From Nocardia otitidiscaviarum NBRC 14405 (lineage in GTDB: Bacteria > Actinomycetota > Actinomycetes > Mycobacteriales > Mycobacteriaceae), in the NCBI RefSeq assembly GCF_000308635.1, contig NZ_BAGD01000048.1, forward strand, positions 37,859-101,858: DNA of 64,000 nucleotides, in the 5' to 3' direction. How positions within the stretch are numbered: position 1 is the stretch's first letter; every line of letters begins with the position of its first letter. This document shows, piece by piece, positions 26,247 to 34,482 of this stretch. The position numbers and the translations under genes are program-made. The notes beneath the pieces were generated by a model. It searched no databases and was not told the DNA's origin. It saw nothing but the letters and a program-made list of their open reading frames with translations.

Positions 26247-27113
26247 TCAGGGACCGCACTCGCCGTCCGGCATCAACAGCGGGGCCAGTGAGACGCCGCC
26301 CTGCGCCCAGCCCGCACTGGTCACCCATAGCTCACCGTCGTCGACCACCTCGGCCGCGTGGGCGCGGATCCGACCCACCCGGTCGCTGGGGCGGAAGTGG
26401 AAGGGCCCCTCGCCGCGGAACACCTCGGTGCCCACGTATTCCGGACGGGGGCCGATGAACAGGTACCAGATCCCGTTGTGCCGCAGGACGAACGGTGATT
26501 CGGTGTTGCCGCCCTCGGTGCCGGTGAGCGGGTCGGCGTAGGCGATGCGGCGCGGGCCCCAGTGCACGAGATCGGGGCTGACGCGGTAGGCGACCACGTG
26601 GTAGCCGCCCTCGGGATCGCTGGTGGCGCAGTAGTACATCACCCACAGGCCGCGAATGCGCAGCACCATCGGGTCGCGGGCGTCGTAGCCGTCGTGGAAC
26701 AGCGGCCCGTCCGGGTGCCGGGTCCAGTGGAACAGGTCCGGGGAGGTCGCCAGGTTGATGGCGGTGGCGGTGCGGTCGGGTCCCCCGCCCGAGTAGAACA
26801 TCCAGTACCGGTCGTCGGCGTAGACGACATGCGGGGCCCACAGGTGTGTCTCACCGTAGTCGGGGTCCACCAGCAGGGCCGGATCCCGGGTGATCCACGG
26901 CCCGTGAAGCGATCGCGCGGTGGCGTGGGCGAAAACGGTTTCGTCGAACGGTGCGCCGGGTTCGGGGTGGGTGATGCCGAACAGGTGCCAGCCGCCCTCG
27001 GCATCCCGAACGATGGTGTGGTCGTTGATGTACCACTGTTCCGACAGTCCCTCGCTCGGGTCGTAGACGCGGGTGAAAGCACCCGCGGACACCTCGATGG
27101 CAGCTCCGCGCAT
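26247..27113 (-). CDS. Glycoside-hydrolase family 43-like five-bladed propeller protein
   Basis: This 288-residue protein has repeating Trp/Tyr-rich blades such as GGWHLFGIT, DDRYWMFYSGG, GLWVMYYCATS and GIWYLFIGP. These match the GH43/GH32/GH68 superfamily of arabinofuranosidases, xylosidases and fructosidases. An early NDH segment (residues about 30-32) and DARDPMV may supply active-site acids. No signal peptide is visible, so a cytoplasmic role on imported oligosaccharides, or a non-catalytic role, is likely. It is convergent with xylB. Substrate is not assignable. Confidence 0.72.
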   Translation of the reverse strand: MRGAAIEVSAGAFTRVYDPSEGLSEQWYINDHTIVRDAEGGWHLFGITHPEPGAPFDETVFAHATARSLHGPWITRDPALLVDPDYGETHLWAPHVVYADDRYWMFYSGGGPDRTATAINLATSPDLFHWTRHPDGPLFHDGYDARDPMVLRIRGLWVMYYCATSDPEGGYHVVAYRVSPDLVHWGPRRIAYADPLTGTEGGNTESPFVLRHNGIWYLFIGPRPEYVGTEVFRGEGPFHFRPSDRVGRIRAHAAEVVDDGELWVTSAGWAQGGVSLAPLLMPDGECGP

Positions 27114-27159
27114 CTCCTCAGTGTGACCGTCCCGCGCCCGCTGTCACCACGATCCGCGA

Positions 27160-29442
27160 ATGATCGTGGCTACGATCGAGTTCGTGCGGTCAGGATCGCG
27201 GTTCTCCGGTGTGCTCGCCTTCGTCCTGCTACTGGCGGTGGCGGCCGCGGTGGCCTGGGAACAACAGCCGCGCGGCTATCGTGACGCCGCCGCGCCCGTC
27301 GAGGTGTTCAGCGCCGAGCGGGCGCTGCGGACCGTCGAGGCCATCGCGTCGCGACCGCATCCCATCGGCAGCGCCGAACACGACCGCGTGCGTGACCAAC
27401 TGGTGGCGCAGCTGCGGGAACTGGGCTTGGAGACCGAGGTCCAGGAGGGGATCGGGCAGTGGCCCCGGGCCTTCCAGCGCGAGGGATTCGGCATGGGACG
27501 CACCGCCAATATCGTGGCGCGCATGCCCGGCACGGCCGCCACGGGCACGGTGTACCTTGCGGCGCATTACGATTCGGTGCCCTCCGGCCCGGGCGCGAAT
27601 GACGACGGTGTGGGTGTGGCGGCCATTCTGGAGGCGGTGCGCGCCCTGCGCGCGGGTGAGAACTCGCTGCGCAACGACCTGGTCGTACTGCTCACCGACG
27701 GCGAGGAGATGGGCCTGCTCGGCGCGGAGGCGTACGTGGCCGCGGGTCTGGACGGCAGCCACCCCGGCGTTGTGGTCAATCACGAGGCGCGCGGTGCGGC
27801 CGGACCGGTGCTGCTGTGGCGGATCACCCATCCCGACGGCCACCTCATCGACGCCGTCGCCGACGCGCCGTACCCGAACACCGACTCCCTCTCGACTGCC
27901 CTGGGCGGCGCCCAGACCACCAGCAATACCGATTTCGTCGCGTTGGAGGCGGGCGGCCTGCACGTCCTGGACTGGGCGTTCGCCGGGAGCAGCGCCTACT
28001 ACCACAACCGCCTCGACGATCCGGCGCACGTCCACCTGCCGACGGTGCAGCAGATGGGTGAGAACACCCTCGCCCTGGCCCGTGACTACGGCAACACCGA
28101 TCTCGCGACGCTGGACACCGGTGTCGATCGCGCCTATTTCCAGCTGCCGTTCGGCGTGCTCGTCGTCCTCCCGGTGTGGGTGATCATCGCCCTGACGGTG
28201 CTGACCGTGCTGCTGGTCGCCTGGGTGGTCTGGCAGGCGCGGCGCCACGGGGAGACGCGGGCGCGCACGATCCTGCTGGCCGGGCTCACCTTCCTGCTCG
28301 CCGTACCGGTCGGCATGGGCGCGGTGTGGGCGCTGTGGGAACTGCTGCGCGTGATCCGGCCCGAGTACGCCGCCCTCGGTCCGGTCGATCCGTATCGGCC
28401 GGAGAGCTACTACGCGGCGGTGCTGGCGCTGCTGGTCGCGGTGCTGGCGGCGTGGTGGGCGCTGGCGCGGCGGCTGTTCGACACCACCGCAACCGCGGTC
28501 GGCCTGCTCGGCGCGGTGACGCTGGTCGGGGTGGTGTGCGCGGTGCTGGTTCCGGCGGGCGCGCAGATCCTGATCGTGCCGACCGGTGCCGCGGCGACGG
28601 GCGTCGCCCTCACCTTCCTGGTGCCGCAGCGCTGGAAACTGGTGGCGCTCACCGTCTTCCTGCTGCCGACGGCGGTCTTCCTGGGCGGTGTGACCTGGCC
28701 GGTGCTACAGACCGGACTCGCGGGCGCACCCTTCCTGGTGGCACCGATGGTGCTGCTGCTCGGCGGCCTGCTGACGGTGACGCTGGTGCGGGTGTGGCCG
28801 CCGCGGCACGGCTGGCTGATTCCCACGGCCGCGCTGGCGCTCACCGTCGCCCTGACGGCGCTGGGGTCGACCGTGGACCGCTTCGACGACGAGCACCCGA
28901 TGCCGACCCAGCTGATCTACGCGCTGGACGCGGATTCCGGCGAGGCACGCTGGCTGTCCCCGCGCGAACCGGATGTCTGGAACGACACCTATCTCGACGA
29001 CACCGCGCCCGCCGGACCGTTCGCGGCGCTGTGGCCCACGGCGGTCGCGAGCGGCCCCGCTCCGGCCCAGGCGCTCTCGGCTCCCGTCGCCGAGATCCTC
29101 TCCGACACCACCGAGGCCGGGCAGCGCACGGTCCGGCTGCGCCTCCGATCGACCCGCGACGCGCTGCGCCTGGATCTGCACTACGACACCGAGATCCGCG
29201 CACTGCGGGTGGCCGGACGCGCGGTGACGCCCGTTCCGGCCACCGGTTTCCAGTTCTGGGCTCCCCCGGCCGACGGCCTCGAGGTCGAGGTGGTGGCACC
29301 GGCGGGACCGCTGTCACTGCGCGTACTCGACCACACCTGGCTCACCGATACCGGCCTGACGACCTTCCCGGACCCACCGCGCGATGTCTTTCTGCGCCAG
29401 AACAGTCTGGCCGCGGTCTTCACCACCGTGCGAGGACTCTGA
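27160..29442 (+). CDS. Membrane-anchored M28-family zinc peptidase
   Basis: This 760-residue protein has an N-terminal membrane anchor (about residues 15-33) followed by an extracytoplasmic M28 aminopeptidase domain. The zinc ligands are His136 (AAHYDSVP), the bridging Asp148 (GANDDGVG) and Glu183, with the catalytic base Glu182 in LLTDGEEMGLLGA. After about residue 320 come eight or so hydrophobic segments and then a soluble C-terminal domain. This architecture resembles the Fxna/ERMP1-like group of multi-TM M28 peptidases. A GTG at 27184 (VRSGSRFSG) is an alternative start. Substrate and physiological role are unknown. Confidence 0.85.
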   Translation: MIVATIEFVRSGSRFSGVLAFVLLLAVAAAVAWEQQPRGYRDAAAPVEVFSAERALRTVEAIASRPHPIGSAEHDRVRDQLVAQLRELGLETEVQEGIGQWPRAFQREGFGMGRTANIVARMPGTAATGTVYLAAHYDSVPSGPGANDDGVGVAAILEAVRALRAGENSLRNDLVVLLTDGEEMGLLGAEAYVAAGLDGSHPGVVVNHEARGAAGPVLLWRITHPDGHLIDAVADAPYPNTDSLSTALGGAQTTSNTDFVALEAGGLHVLDWAFAGSSAYYHNRLDDPAHVHLPTVQQMGENTLALARDYGNTDLATLDTGVDRAYFQLPFGVLVVLPVWVIIALTVLTVLLVAWVVWQARRHGETRARTILLAGLTFLLAVPVGMGAVWALWELLRVIRPEYAALGPVDPYRPESYYAAVLALLVAVLAAWWALARRLFDTTATAVGLLGAVTLVGVVCAVLVPAGAQILIVPTGAAATGVALTFLVPQRWKLVALTVFLLPTAVFLGGVTWPVLQTGLAGAPFLVAPMVLLLGGLLTVTLVRVWPPRHGWLIPTAALALTVALTALGSTVDRFDDEHPMPTQLIYALDADSGEARWLSPREPDVWNDTYLDDTAPAGPFAALWPTAVASGPAPAQALSAPVAEILSDTTEAGQRTVRLRLRSTRDALRLDLHYDTEIRALRVAGRAVTPVPATGFQFWAPPADGLEVEVVAPAGPLSLRVLDHTWLTDTGLTTFPDPPRDVFLRQNSLAAVFTTVRGL

Positions 29443-29533
29443 GCCGCCCGCCGGGGACACCGTGAGCCGGACACCACACATCCGGTGATCGACTAGGACA
29501 ACAGCTGACCTATTTGCGCGACAGGATGGTCGT

Positions 29534-30628
29534 ATGACGACCGAACTCTCGCTGCGCCGGTTGAACCGCACTCTGCTCCAGCGTCAACTGCTGGCGGAGC
29601 GGGTGGACATGTCCGCGGCCGACCTGATCCGGCACCTGGTCGCCGTGCAGGGACAGGAGCCGAACTGGCCCTACGTGGGACTGTGGACCCGGCTCACCCG
29701 ATTCCGGCCCGACGACCTCACCACGCTCTTGCGGGACCGGACGGTGGTGCGCTCCACCATGATTCGACGCACCGTCCATCTCACCACCGCATCGGACCAC
29801 CGCTGGTTGCAGCCGACGGTCGCGCCCATGGTGGAGTCGATCCTCGGGGCGGCCTACTTCCGCGAGGCCATGACGGCGGTGGATCCCGTCGAGCTGGCGG
29901 CAGCCGGGCGGGAACTGCTGACCGGCCGTACGGTGCCGCGCCGCGATCTGGGACGCCAACTGGCGCAACGGTTCACGACACCGCATCCGGGCCGCCTGGC
30001 GCAGGCGCTCGGGGCGGTGCTGCCGCTCGTCCACGACGCCGAGGCCGGTGCGTGGGGCGGATGGCGCAATCGCCGGGTCGCGGTCGCTCTGGCCGAGGAG
30101 TGGCTGGGCGCACCGCTGGCGGCCGGACCCCGGCCGGACACCCTGGTGCTGCGCTATCTGGCGGCTTTCGGCCCCGCCAGCGTCGCCGATATTCAGGCGT
30201 GGTCGGGCCTCACCCGGCTGGCCGAGGTGGTGGCGCGGCTGCGTCCGGAGCTGCGGGTATTCCGCGACGACACCGGGCGCGAACTGTTCGACCTGCCCGA
30301 CGCGCCACTGGCGGACCCGGAGACGCCGACGCCCGTGCGCCTGCTGCCCGCCTTCGACAACGCCCTGCTCGGGCATCGCGACCGCCGCCGGATGATCAGC
30401 GACGCCGACCGCGCGCGCATCGCCGCCGAGGCGTCCGCCGGGGTGCCCATGTACCTCGTCGACGGATTCGTGCACGGCCGCTGGTCATTGGACGGCGCAA
30501 CCGTCCGAATCATCCCGTGGCATCCGCTCTCGGCCGCCGACGAGGTCGCCGTATGTGCCGAGGCGGCGCGGCTGATAGCCCTGATCGCGCCGGGTGCGGA
30601 CGGGAAGGTCGTCGTCGAGCGGCGCTGA
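29534..30628 (+). CDS. Winged-helix DNA-binding protein (HTH_42/YcaQ-like)
   Basis: This 364-residue protein of the winged-helix DNA-binding (AlkZ/YcaQ-related) group has LNRTLLQRQLLAERV at the start, HLVAVQGQEPNWPYVGLW, RSTMIRRTVHL and the late LLPAFDNALLGHRDR. The E. coli relative YcaQ/AlkX is a DNA glycosylase acting on crosslinks. The typical catalytic QxQ/QxD area is represented here by AVQGQE, so a glycosylase or DNA-damage role is plausible. The last 144 bp overlap, tail to tail, the 3' end of the TetR gene on the other strand. Confidence 0.8.
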   Translation: MTTELSLRRLNRTLLQRQLLAERVDMSAADLIRHLVAVQGQEPNWPYVGLWTRLTRFRPDDLTTLLRDRTVVRSTMIRRTVHLTTASDHRWLQPTVAPMVESILGAAYFREAMTAVDPVELAAAGRELLTGRTVPRRDLGRQLAQRFTTPHPGRLAQALGAVLPLVHDAEAGAWGGWRNRRVAVALAEEWLGAPLAAGPRPDTLVLRYLAAFGPASVADIQAWSGLTRLAEVVARLRPELRVFRDDTGRELFDLPDAPLADPETPTPVRLLPAFDNALLGHRDRRRMISDADRARIAAEASAGVPMYLVDGFVHGRWSLDGATVRIIPWHPLSAADEVAVCAEAARLIALIAPGADGKVVVERR

Positions 30629-31210
30629 GCCGGGCGGTCGGTGCGCCTCGATCAACGTGCGGCCCAGGCGTTTCGCGCGCCGCGCGGCATGTTCGTCGCC
30701 CTCCGCGGCGGCGATGATCGAGCCTTTCATGAGGATGTGGAAGGTGCGTGCGAAATCGTCCGGGTCGGTCAGCCCGGCCTGTTCGGCGCGGCCGCGGACG
30801 ATATCGCGGATGGTGCCGAGATGTTCGATCCCGGCCCGGCCGATGGGGTGGTCCGCGCCCATCTCCAGGAGCACGTTGATGAAGGTGCACGCGTCGAAAT
30901 CGCGCGAGACGAACCATTCCTCGAAAACATCGAAGATGGCGAGCAACTGCTGCACCGGTGTCGAACCGCGGGTGCGGGACTGTTCCTCCACCAGTGCGAA
31001 GGTCCACAGTTCCTCACGCCGCCGCAGGACGGCGAGCACCAATTCGTCCTTGGTCGGGAAGTATTCCGCGAGCGCGCCCGGGGCAATGCCCGCGCGCACC
31101 ACCACTTCATCGGTATCGACATCGCGAACGCCGCGCCGAGTGAACAATTCGTACGCGGCGGCGACAATTCGTTCCCGGACTCCGACAACCGCGTGCCTGC
31201 TGGTTGTCAT
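30485..31210 (-). CDS. TetR-family regulator with C-terminal extension overlapping the neighbour
   Basis: This 241-residue protein has a TetR helix-turn-helix near residues 30-52 (TDEVVVRAGIAPGALAEYFPTKDEL) and an AcrR-like C-terminal domain. The start is ATG 31208-31210. The last 48 residues, including DDDLPVRTRRDQG, are encoded antisense to the end of the winged-helix gene and make the protein longer than the usual 190-210 residues, so they may be a dispensable tail. No palindrome is apparent in the short region upstream. Targets are unknown. Confidence 0.82.
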   Translation of the reverse strand: MTTSRHAVVGVRERIVAAAYELFTRRGVRDVDTDEVVVRAGIAPGALAEYFPTKDELVLAVLRRREELWTFALVEEQSRTRGSTPVQQLLAIFDVFEEWFVSRDFDACTFINVLLEMGADHPIGRAGIEHLGTIRDIVRGRAEQAGLTDPDDFARTFHILMKGSIIAAAEGDEHAARRAKRLGRTLIEAHRPPGSAPLDDDLPVRTRRDQGYQPRRLGTYGDLVGGRERMPRDDSDGCAVQ

Positions 31211-31263
31211 ACCTCGAGCATACGGCCGCCGGGACCGTCCGGCGACGACTCGACCGGATGGTG

Positions 31264-32097
31264 TCACATCGGTGACACCACCAGGGTTTCCCGCAGTATG
31301 TCGAGTTCGGCCGCCGAAAGCCCGTTGGCCAGCAACCATTTCGCCGCGCCGCCGTAGTCGGCGCGCATCCGCTCCAGGAAGCGGAGCATCACCTCCGGCT
31401 CGACGGCGAGGATGCCGGTGCTGACCGGTGGCAGGCCGGTATAGGACGGCAGCGCGTCGAGCCGCTCGCGGACCCGGGCCATGCGCTCGTTGGTGAGCGC
31501 GTAGTCGTGGGCGATGGCCTCGGGCGTCACACCGACGGCATCGAGCAGCACCGCCGCCAGCACCCCGGTGCGATCCTTGCCCGCGGCGCAGTGGAACAGC
31601 AGCGACCGCCGGTCCGCGTCGATGAGCAGGCGCACGGTCTCGACGATGTGCTCCGGGCTGCCGCGCAACAGTTGGCCGTACAGTTCCACCAGATCCACCC
31701 GGGTCTTGTCGGGTACGAGATCGCGTGCGGCCAGCGAGGATCGCGGTGATTTGCGAATGGGCAGATTCGCGATGGTGACGGCCGCGGTGGCGATCGGCCC
31801 GTAACCCTCCCGCTCGACCTCGTCGGGCAGGCGCAGGTCGACGACCGTGCGCAGACCGAGCTCGCCGAGCAGCAACTCGATATCGGCGGGAGTGGCCTGC
31901 TGGAGCGTGCTGGAGCGGTAGAGCACACCGAATCGCGTCGTGCCGCCGCCGGTGACGGGGAGTCCGCCCAGATCCCGCAGGTTGTCGATCTGGGCGAACT
32001 CCACCCACCGCCGCCCGGTGTCGGGGTAGCGCGCGGAGACGCCGGGTGCGGAGTTCTCGTGCTGTGCCGGACCGGTCACCGGGGTGTCAGTGGGCAC
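31264..32097 (-). CDS. Protein-tyrosine/lipid phosphatase, MptpB-like
   Basis: This 277-residue phosphatase has the P-loop HCAAGKDRTG: nucleophile Cys170, Arg176 and the Lys-Asp inside the loop, as in the PtpB/LipA group that acts on phosphotyrosine and phosphoinositides. The N-terminal NLRDLGGLPV segment is also typical. The start is GTG 32095-32097, lying 11 bp inside the end of the PPDK-like gene, so translation is probably coupled. No signal peptide is seen; secretion, as proposed for mycobacterial PtpB, is not shown here. Confidence 0.87.
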   Translation of the reverse strand: MPTDTPVTGPAQHENSAPGVSARYPDTGRRWVEFAQIDNLRDLGGLPVTGGGTTRFGVLYRSSTLQQATPADIELLLGELGLRTVVDLRLPDEVEREGYGPIATAAVTIANLPIRKSPRSSLAARDLVPDKTRVDLVELYGQLLRGSPEHIVETVRLLIDADRRSLLFHCAAGKDRTGVLAAVLLDAVGVTPEAIAHDYALTNERMARVRERLDALPSYTGLPPVSTGILAVEPEVMLRFLERMRADYGGAAKWLLANGLSAAELDILRETLVVSPM

Positions 32098-34252
32098 GAC
32101 CGGCCGCCGCCTCCTCGGCGCGGTTGCGGCCGCACAGTCCGATCAGGTCCTCGTGCAGTTCGAACCACACCGTGTGGTAGCTGTCCATGATCGGGCGGGC
32201 CACCCAGGTGTGGTCACCGGCGTCGATGCGCTCCAGCGCACGGTCCAGGCGGTCGGCGTAGCGGCCCAGCCGCGGCGCGACAGCGCCGAGCCGCCCGATC
32301 AGCGGACGCAGCCGCCGGTGGGCGTCGGTGAGCCGGGCCAGGACGGCGGCGTCGTAGTCGGCGTCGGCGTGGTCGTTGACGGTGTCGGCGTCCTTCATCT
32401 GCCAGTCGGTGATGATGAGCTTCACATCCTGGTTGTGGACACAGAATTCGTCGTAGGCGGCCGAAATCGCGGCGTGGTCGACGGTTTCGCGTTCATCGGC
32501 CAACAGCCGCTCCAGGCGCGGACGGCCGTCCGGGGTGAGCCGGAAGCCCGCAGGGGTCGTGGCGCACAGGCCCGCTGTCACCAGATCCGCACAGCGGGCG
32601 GTGATCTCGTCCACCCCGGCGGCCAGGCTGGCGGCGAGGTGCTCGGCATTCACCCGGCCCTTGATTCCCACCAGACGCAGCAGCTCGAGTTCGGTGACCG
32701 GCGGCACCTCGGTCGAATCGAACTGCCGGGCAGTCGTTTCCGGTGCGCTCGCCCGCGCTTCGAGGTGTGCCGCCAGGCCGTCGGGCGCGGTGCCCGCCCA
32801 CGTGGCGAGCTGCGCGACATCGGCGAGAATATCGGCCGCGACCGGCTTTCCGGCGACCTCGCCCGGCCACACCACACCGGCACCCCCGTCCACGGTGACG
32901 GTGCGCCCGGCCAACGCCGCCACCACGCCGGAACCGCAGCCGACCACGCACGGGCGGCCCAGTTCCCGGCTGACCAGCGCCGCATGGGAGGTGGTGCCGC
33001 CCAGTTCGGTGACGATGGCGCGGGCGGCGATCATGCCGTGCAGGTCGTCGGGACTGGTGGTGGGGCGCACCAGGATCACCGCCTCCCCCGCCTGGGCGCG
33101 GGCCTCGGCCTCATCCGGATCGGTGACGACCAGGCCGGAAGCCAGTCCCGGGCAGGCGGATTCGCCGTGCGCCAGGGGCTGCTGCCCGGTGGTGTCGCCG
33201 GAGGCGGGACGCAGCACCTCCCGCACCTGATCGGGAGTGATCCGATCCAGCGCCTGCCGTGCCCCGATCATCCCCTCGTCGACCATGGCGACCGCGGCCC
33301 GCACGGCGGCCCGGGCGGAACGTTTGGCCGGGCGCGACTGCAACAGCCACAGAGCGCCGGACTCCACGGTGAACTCGATGTCCTGGATATCGCGGCCGTG
33401 GCGTTCCAGCTGCGCCGCGGCGGCGAGCAATCGCTCGTGCACGCGCGGCTGGGTGGCGGCCAGTTCGTCGAGCGGGCGCGGCGTGGTGCGGCCGGAGACC
33501 ACGTCCTCGCCCTGCCCGCCGACCAGCCACTCCCCGTAGGCCGGGCCGTCGCCGGTATTGGGGTTGCGGCTGAACAGCACTCCGGTGCCGGACAGGTCGT
33601 CGAGATTGCCGAAGACCATGGCCTGCACGGTGACCGCGGTGCCGAGTGTGTCGGCCACACCGCGATTGCGCCGATAGGTCTTGGCGCGCGGGGAATCCCA
33701 GGAGCGGAACACCGCCTCGATCGCGCCGCGCAACTGCTCCCACGGATCATCCGGCACCACGCCGTGCTCATCGCCGAGCACCGTCTCCCGGTACTGGGCG
33801 AGGAAGCGCCGCCACGTGTCGTCGGCGTAGGCCGGATTCCCGGATTCCTCGGCCAGCGCCCGCCGCACCGCGTCGGTCATACCGAGATTGAGGACGGTAT
33901 CCATCATCCCGGGCATGCTGACCGCCGCGCCGGAGCGCACCGACACCAGCAGCGGGCGGGCGGTGCCGCCGAAGCCGCGGCCGGTACCGCGTTCGATCAT
34001 GGCGATCCCCGCGCGCACCTGCGCCCAGATCTCCGCGGCGATGCCACCGCGGCGGTGGTAGTCGGCCCAGCCGTCGGTGGTGATCACGAAGGCGGGCGGC
34101 ACCGGCAGCCCCAGTGCCCGCATGTGGTCGATGCTCCACGCCTTGCCGCCGATCCGCTCCCGCGACAGCCCGCAGCGGCCGTCGAGTTCGACGACGGTCG
34201 CCGCGTCGGCCGCCACATCCGGTCGCTGGGCAAGCTCCGCTCCCGCGGTCAT
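32087..34252 (-). CDS. PPDK-like protein lacking the PEP/pyruvate-binding barrel
   Basis: This 721-residue protein has an N-terminal pyruvate,phosphate-dikinase ATP-grasp domain (GGKAWSIDHMRALGLPVPPAF; SVRSGAAVSMPGMMDTVLNL) and a swivelling domain with ELGGTTSHAALVSRE (phospho-His423). The PEP/pyruvate TIM barrel expected after about residue 480 is missing. In its place is a roughly 240-residue helical region with ITDWQMKDAD and a C-terminal HTVWFELHEDLIGL. Mycobacterial PpdK is also short, but ends soon after the His domain. The start is ATG 34250-34252 with an AAGGAG site. It overlaps the phosphatase gene downstream. The acceptor of the phosphoryl group is unknown. Confidence 0.85.
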   Translation of the reverse strand: MTAGAELAQRPDVAADAATVVELDGRCGLSRERIGGKAWSIDHMRALGLPVPPAFVITTDGWADYHRRGGIAAEIWAQVRAGIAMIERGTGRGFGGTARPLLVSVRSGAAVSMPGMMDTVLNLGMTDAVRRALAEESGNPAYADDTWRRFLAQYRETVLGDEHGVVPDDPWEQLRGAIEAVFRSWDSPRAKTYRRNRGVADTLGTAVTVQAMVFGNLDDLSGTGVLFSRNPNTGDGPAYGEWLVGGQGEDVVSGRTTPRPLDELAATQPRVHERLLAAAAQLERHGRDIQDIEFTVESGALWLLQSRPAKRSARAAVRAAVAMVDEGMIGARQALDRITPDQVREVLRPASGDTTGQQPLAHGESACPGLASGLVVTDPDEAEARAQAGEAVILVRPTTSPDDLHGMIAARAIVTELGGTTSHAALVSRELGRPCVVGCGSGVVAALAGRTVTVDGGAGVVWPGEVAGKPVAADILADVAQLATWAGTAPDGLAAHLEARASAPETTARQFDSTEVPPVTELELLRLVGIKGRVNAEHLAASLAAGVDEITARCADLVTAGLCATTPAGFRLTPDGRPRLERLLADERETVDHAAISAAYDEFCVHNQDVKLIITDWQMKDADTVNDHADADYDAAVLARLTDAHRRLRPLIGRLGAVAPRLGRYADRLDRALERIDAGDHTWVARPIMDSYHTVWFELHEDLIGLCGRNRAEEAAAGRAH

Positions 34253-34482
34253 ATCACTCCTTCGATCGTGTGGATTCCTGCGCACCGCGCCCCGTGCCTC
34301 CCGTCCGGGCGTCATGTACCGAGCGTGCCGGGTCGGCGACGCGGTTCTCCAACCCGATCTCGTTGAGCGGAACCGGCGCTGCCGCGGTAACGGTCCGCCG
34401 GTCGCGGCGGATCGACCCCGGTGAACGGGACTCATCCGACGAATCGGGCGTGGCGGGCGGGGCGGTGCGGCAGGATGGGCGC

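Noticed and set aside
33111..33771. Reverse-strand 167- and 210-residue frames within the PPDK-like gene
   Set aside because: They are out-of-frame shadows of the ATP-grasp domain, rich in Arg/Pro/Ala, with no site for translation start.
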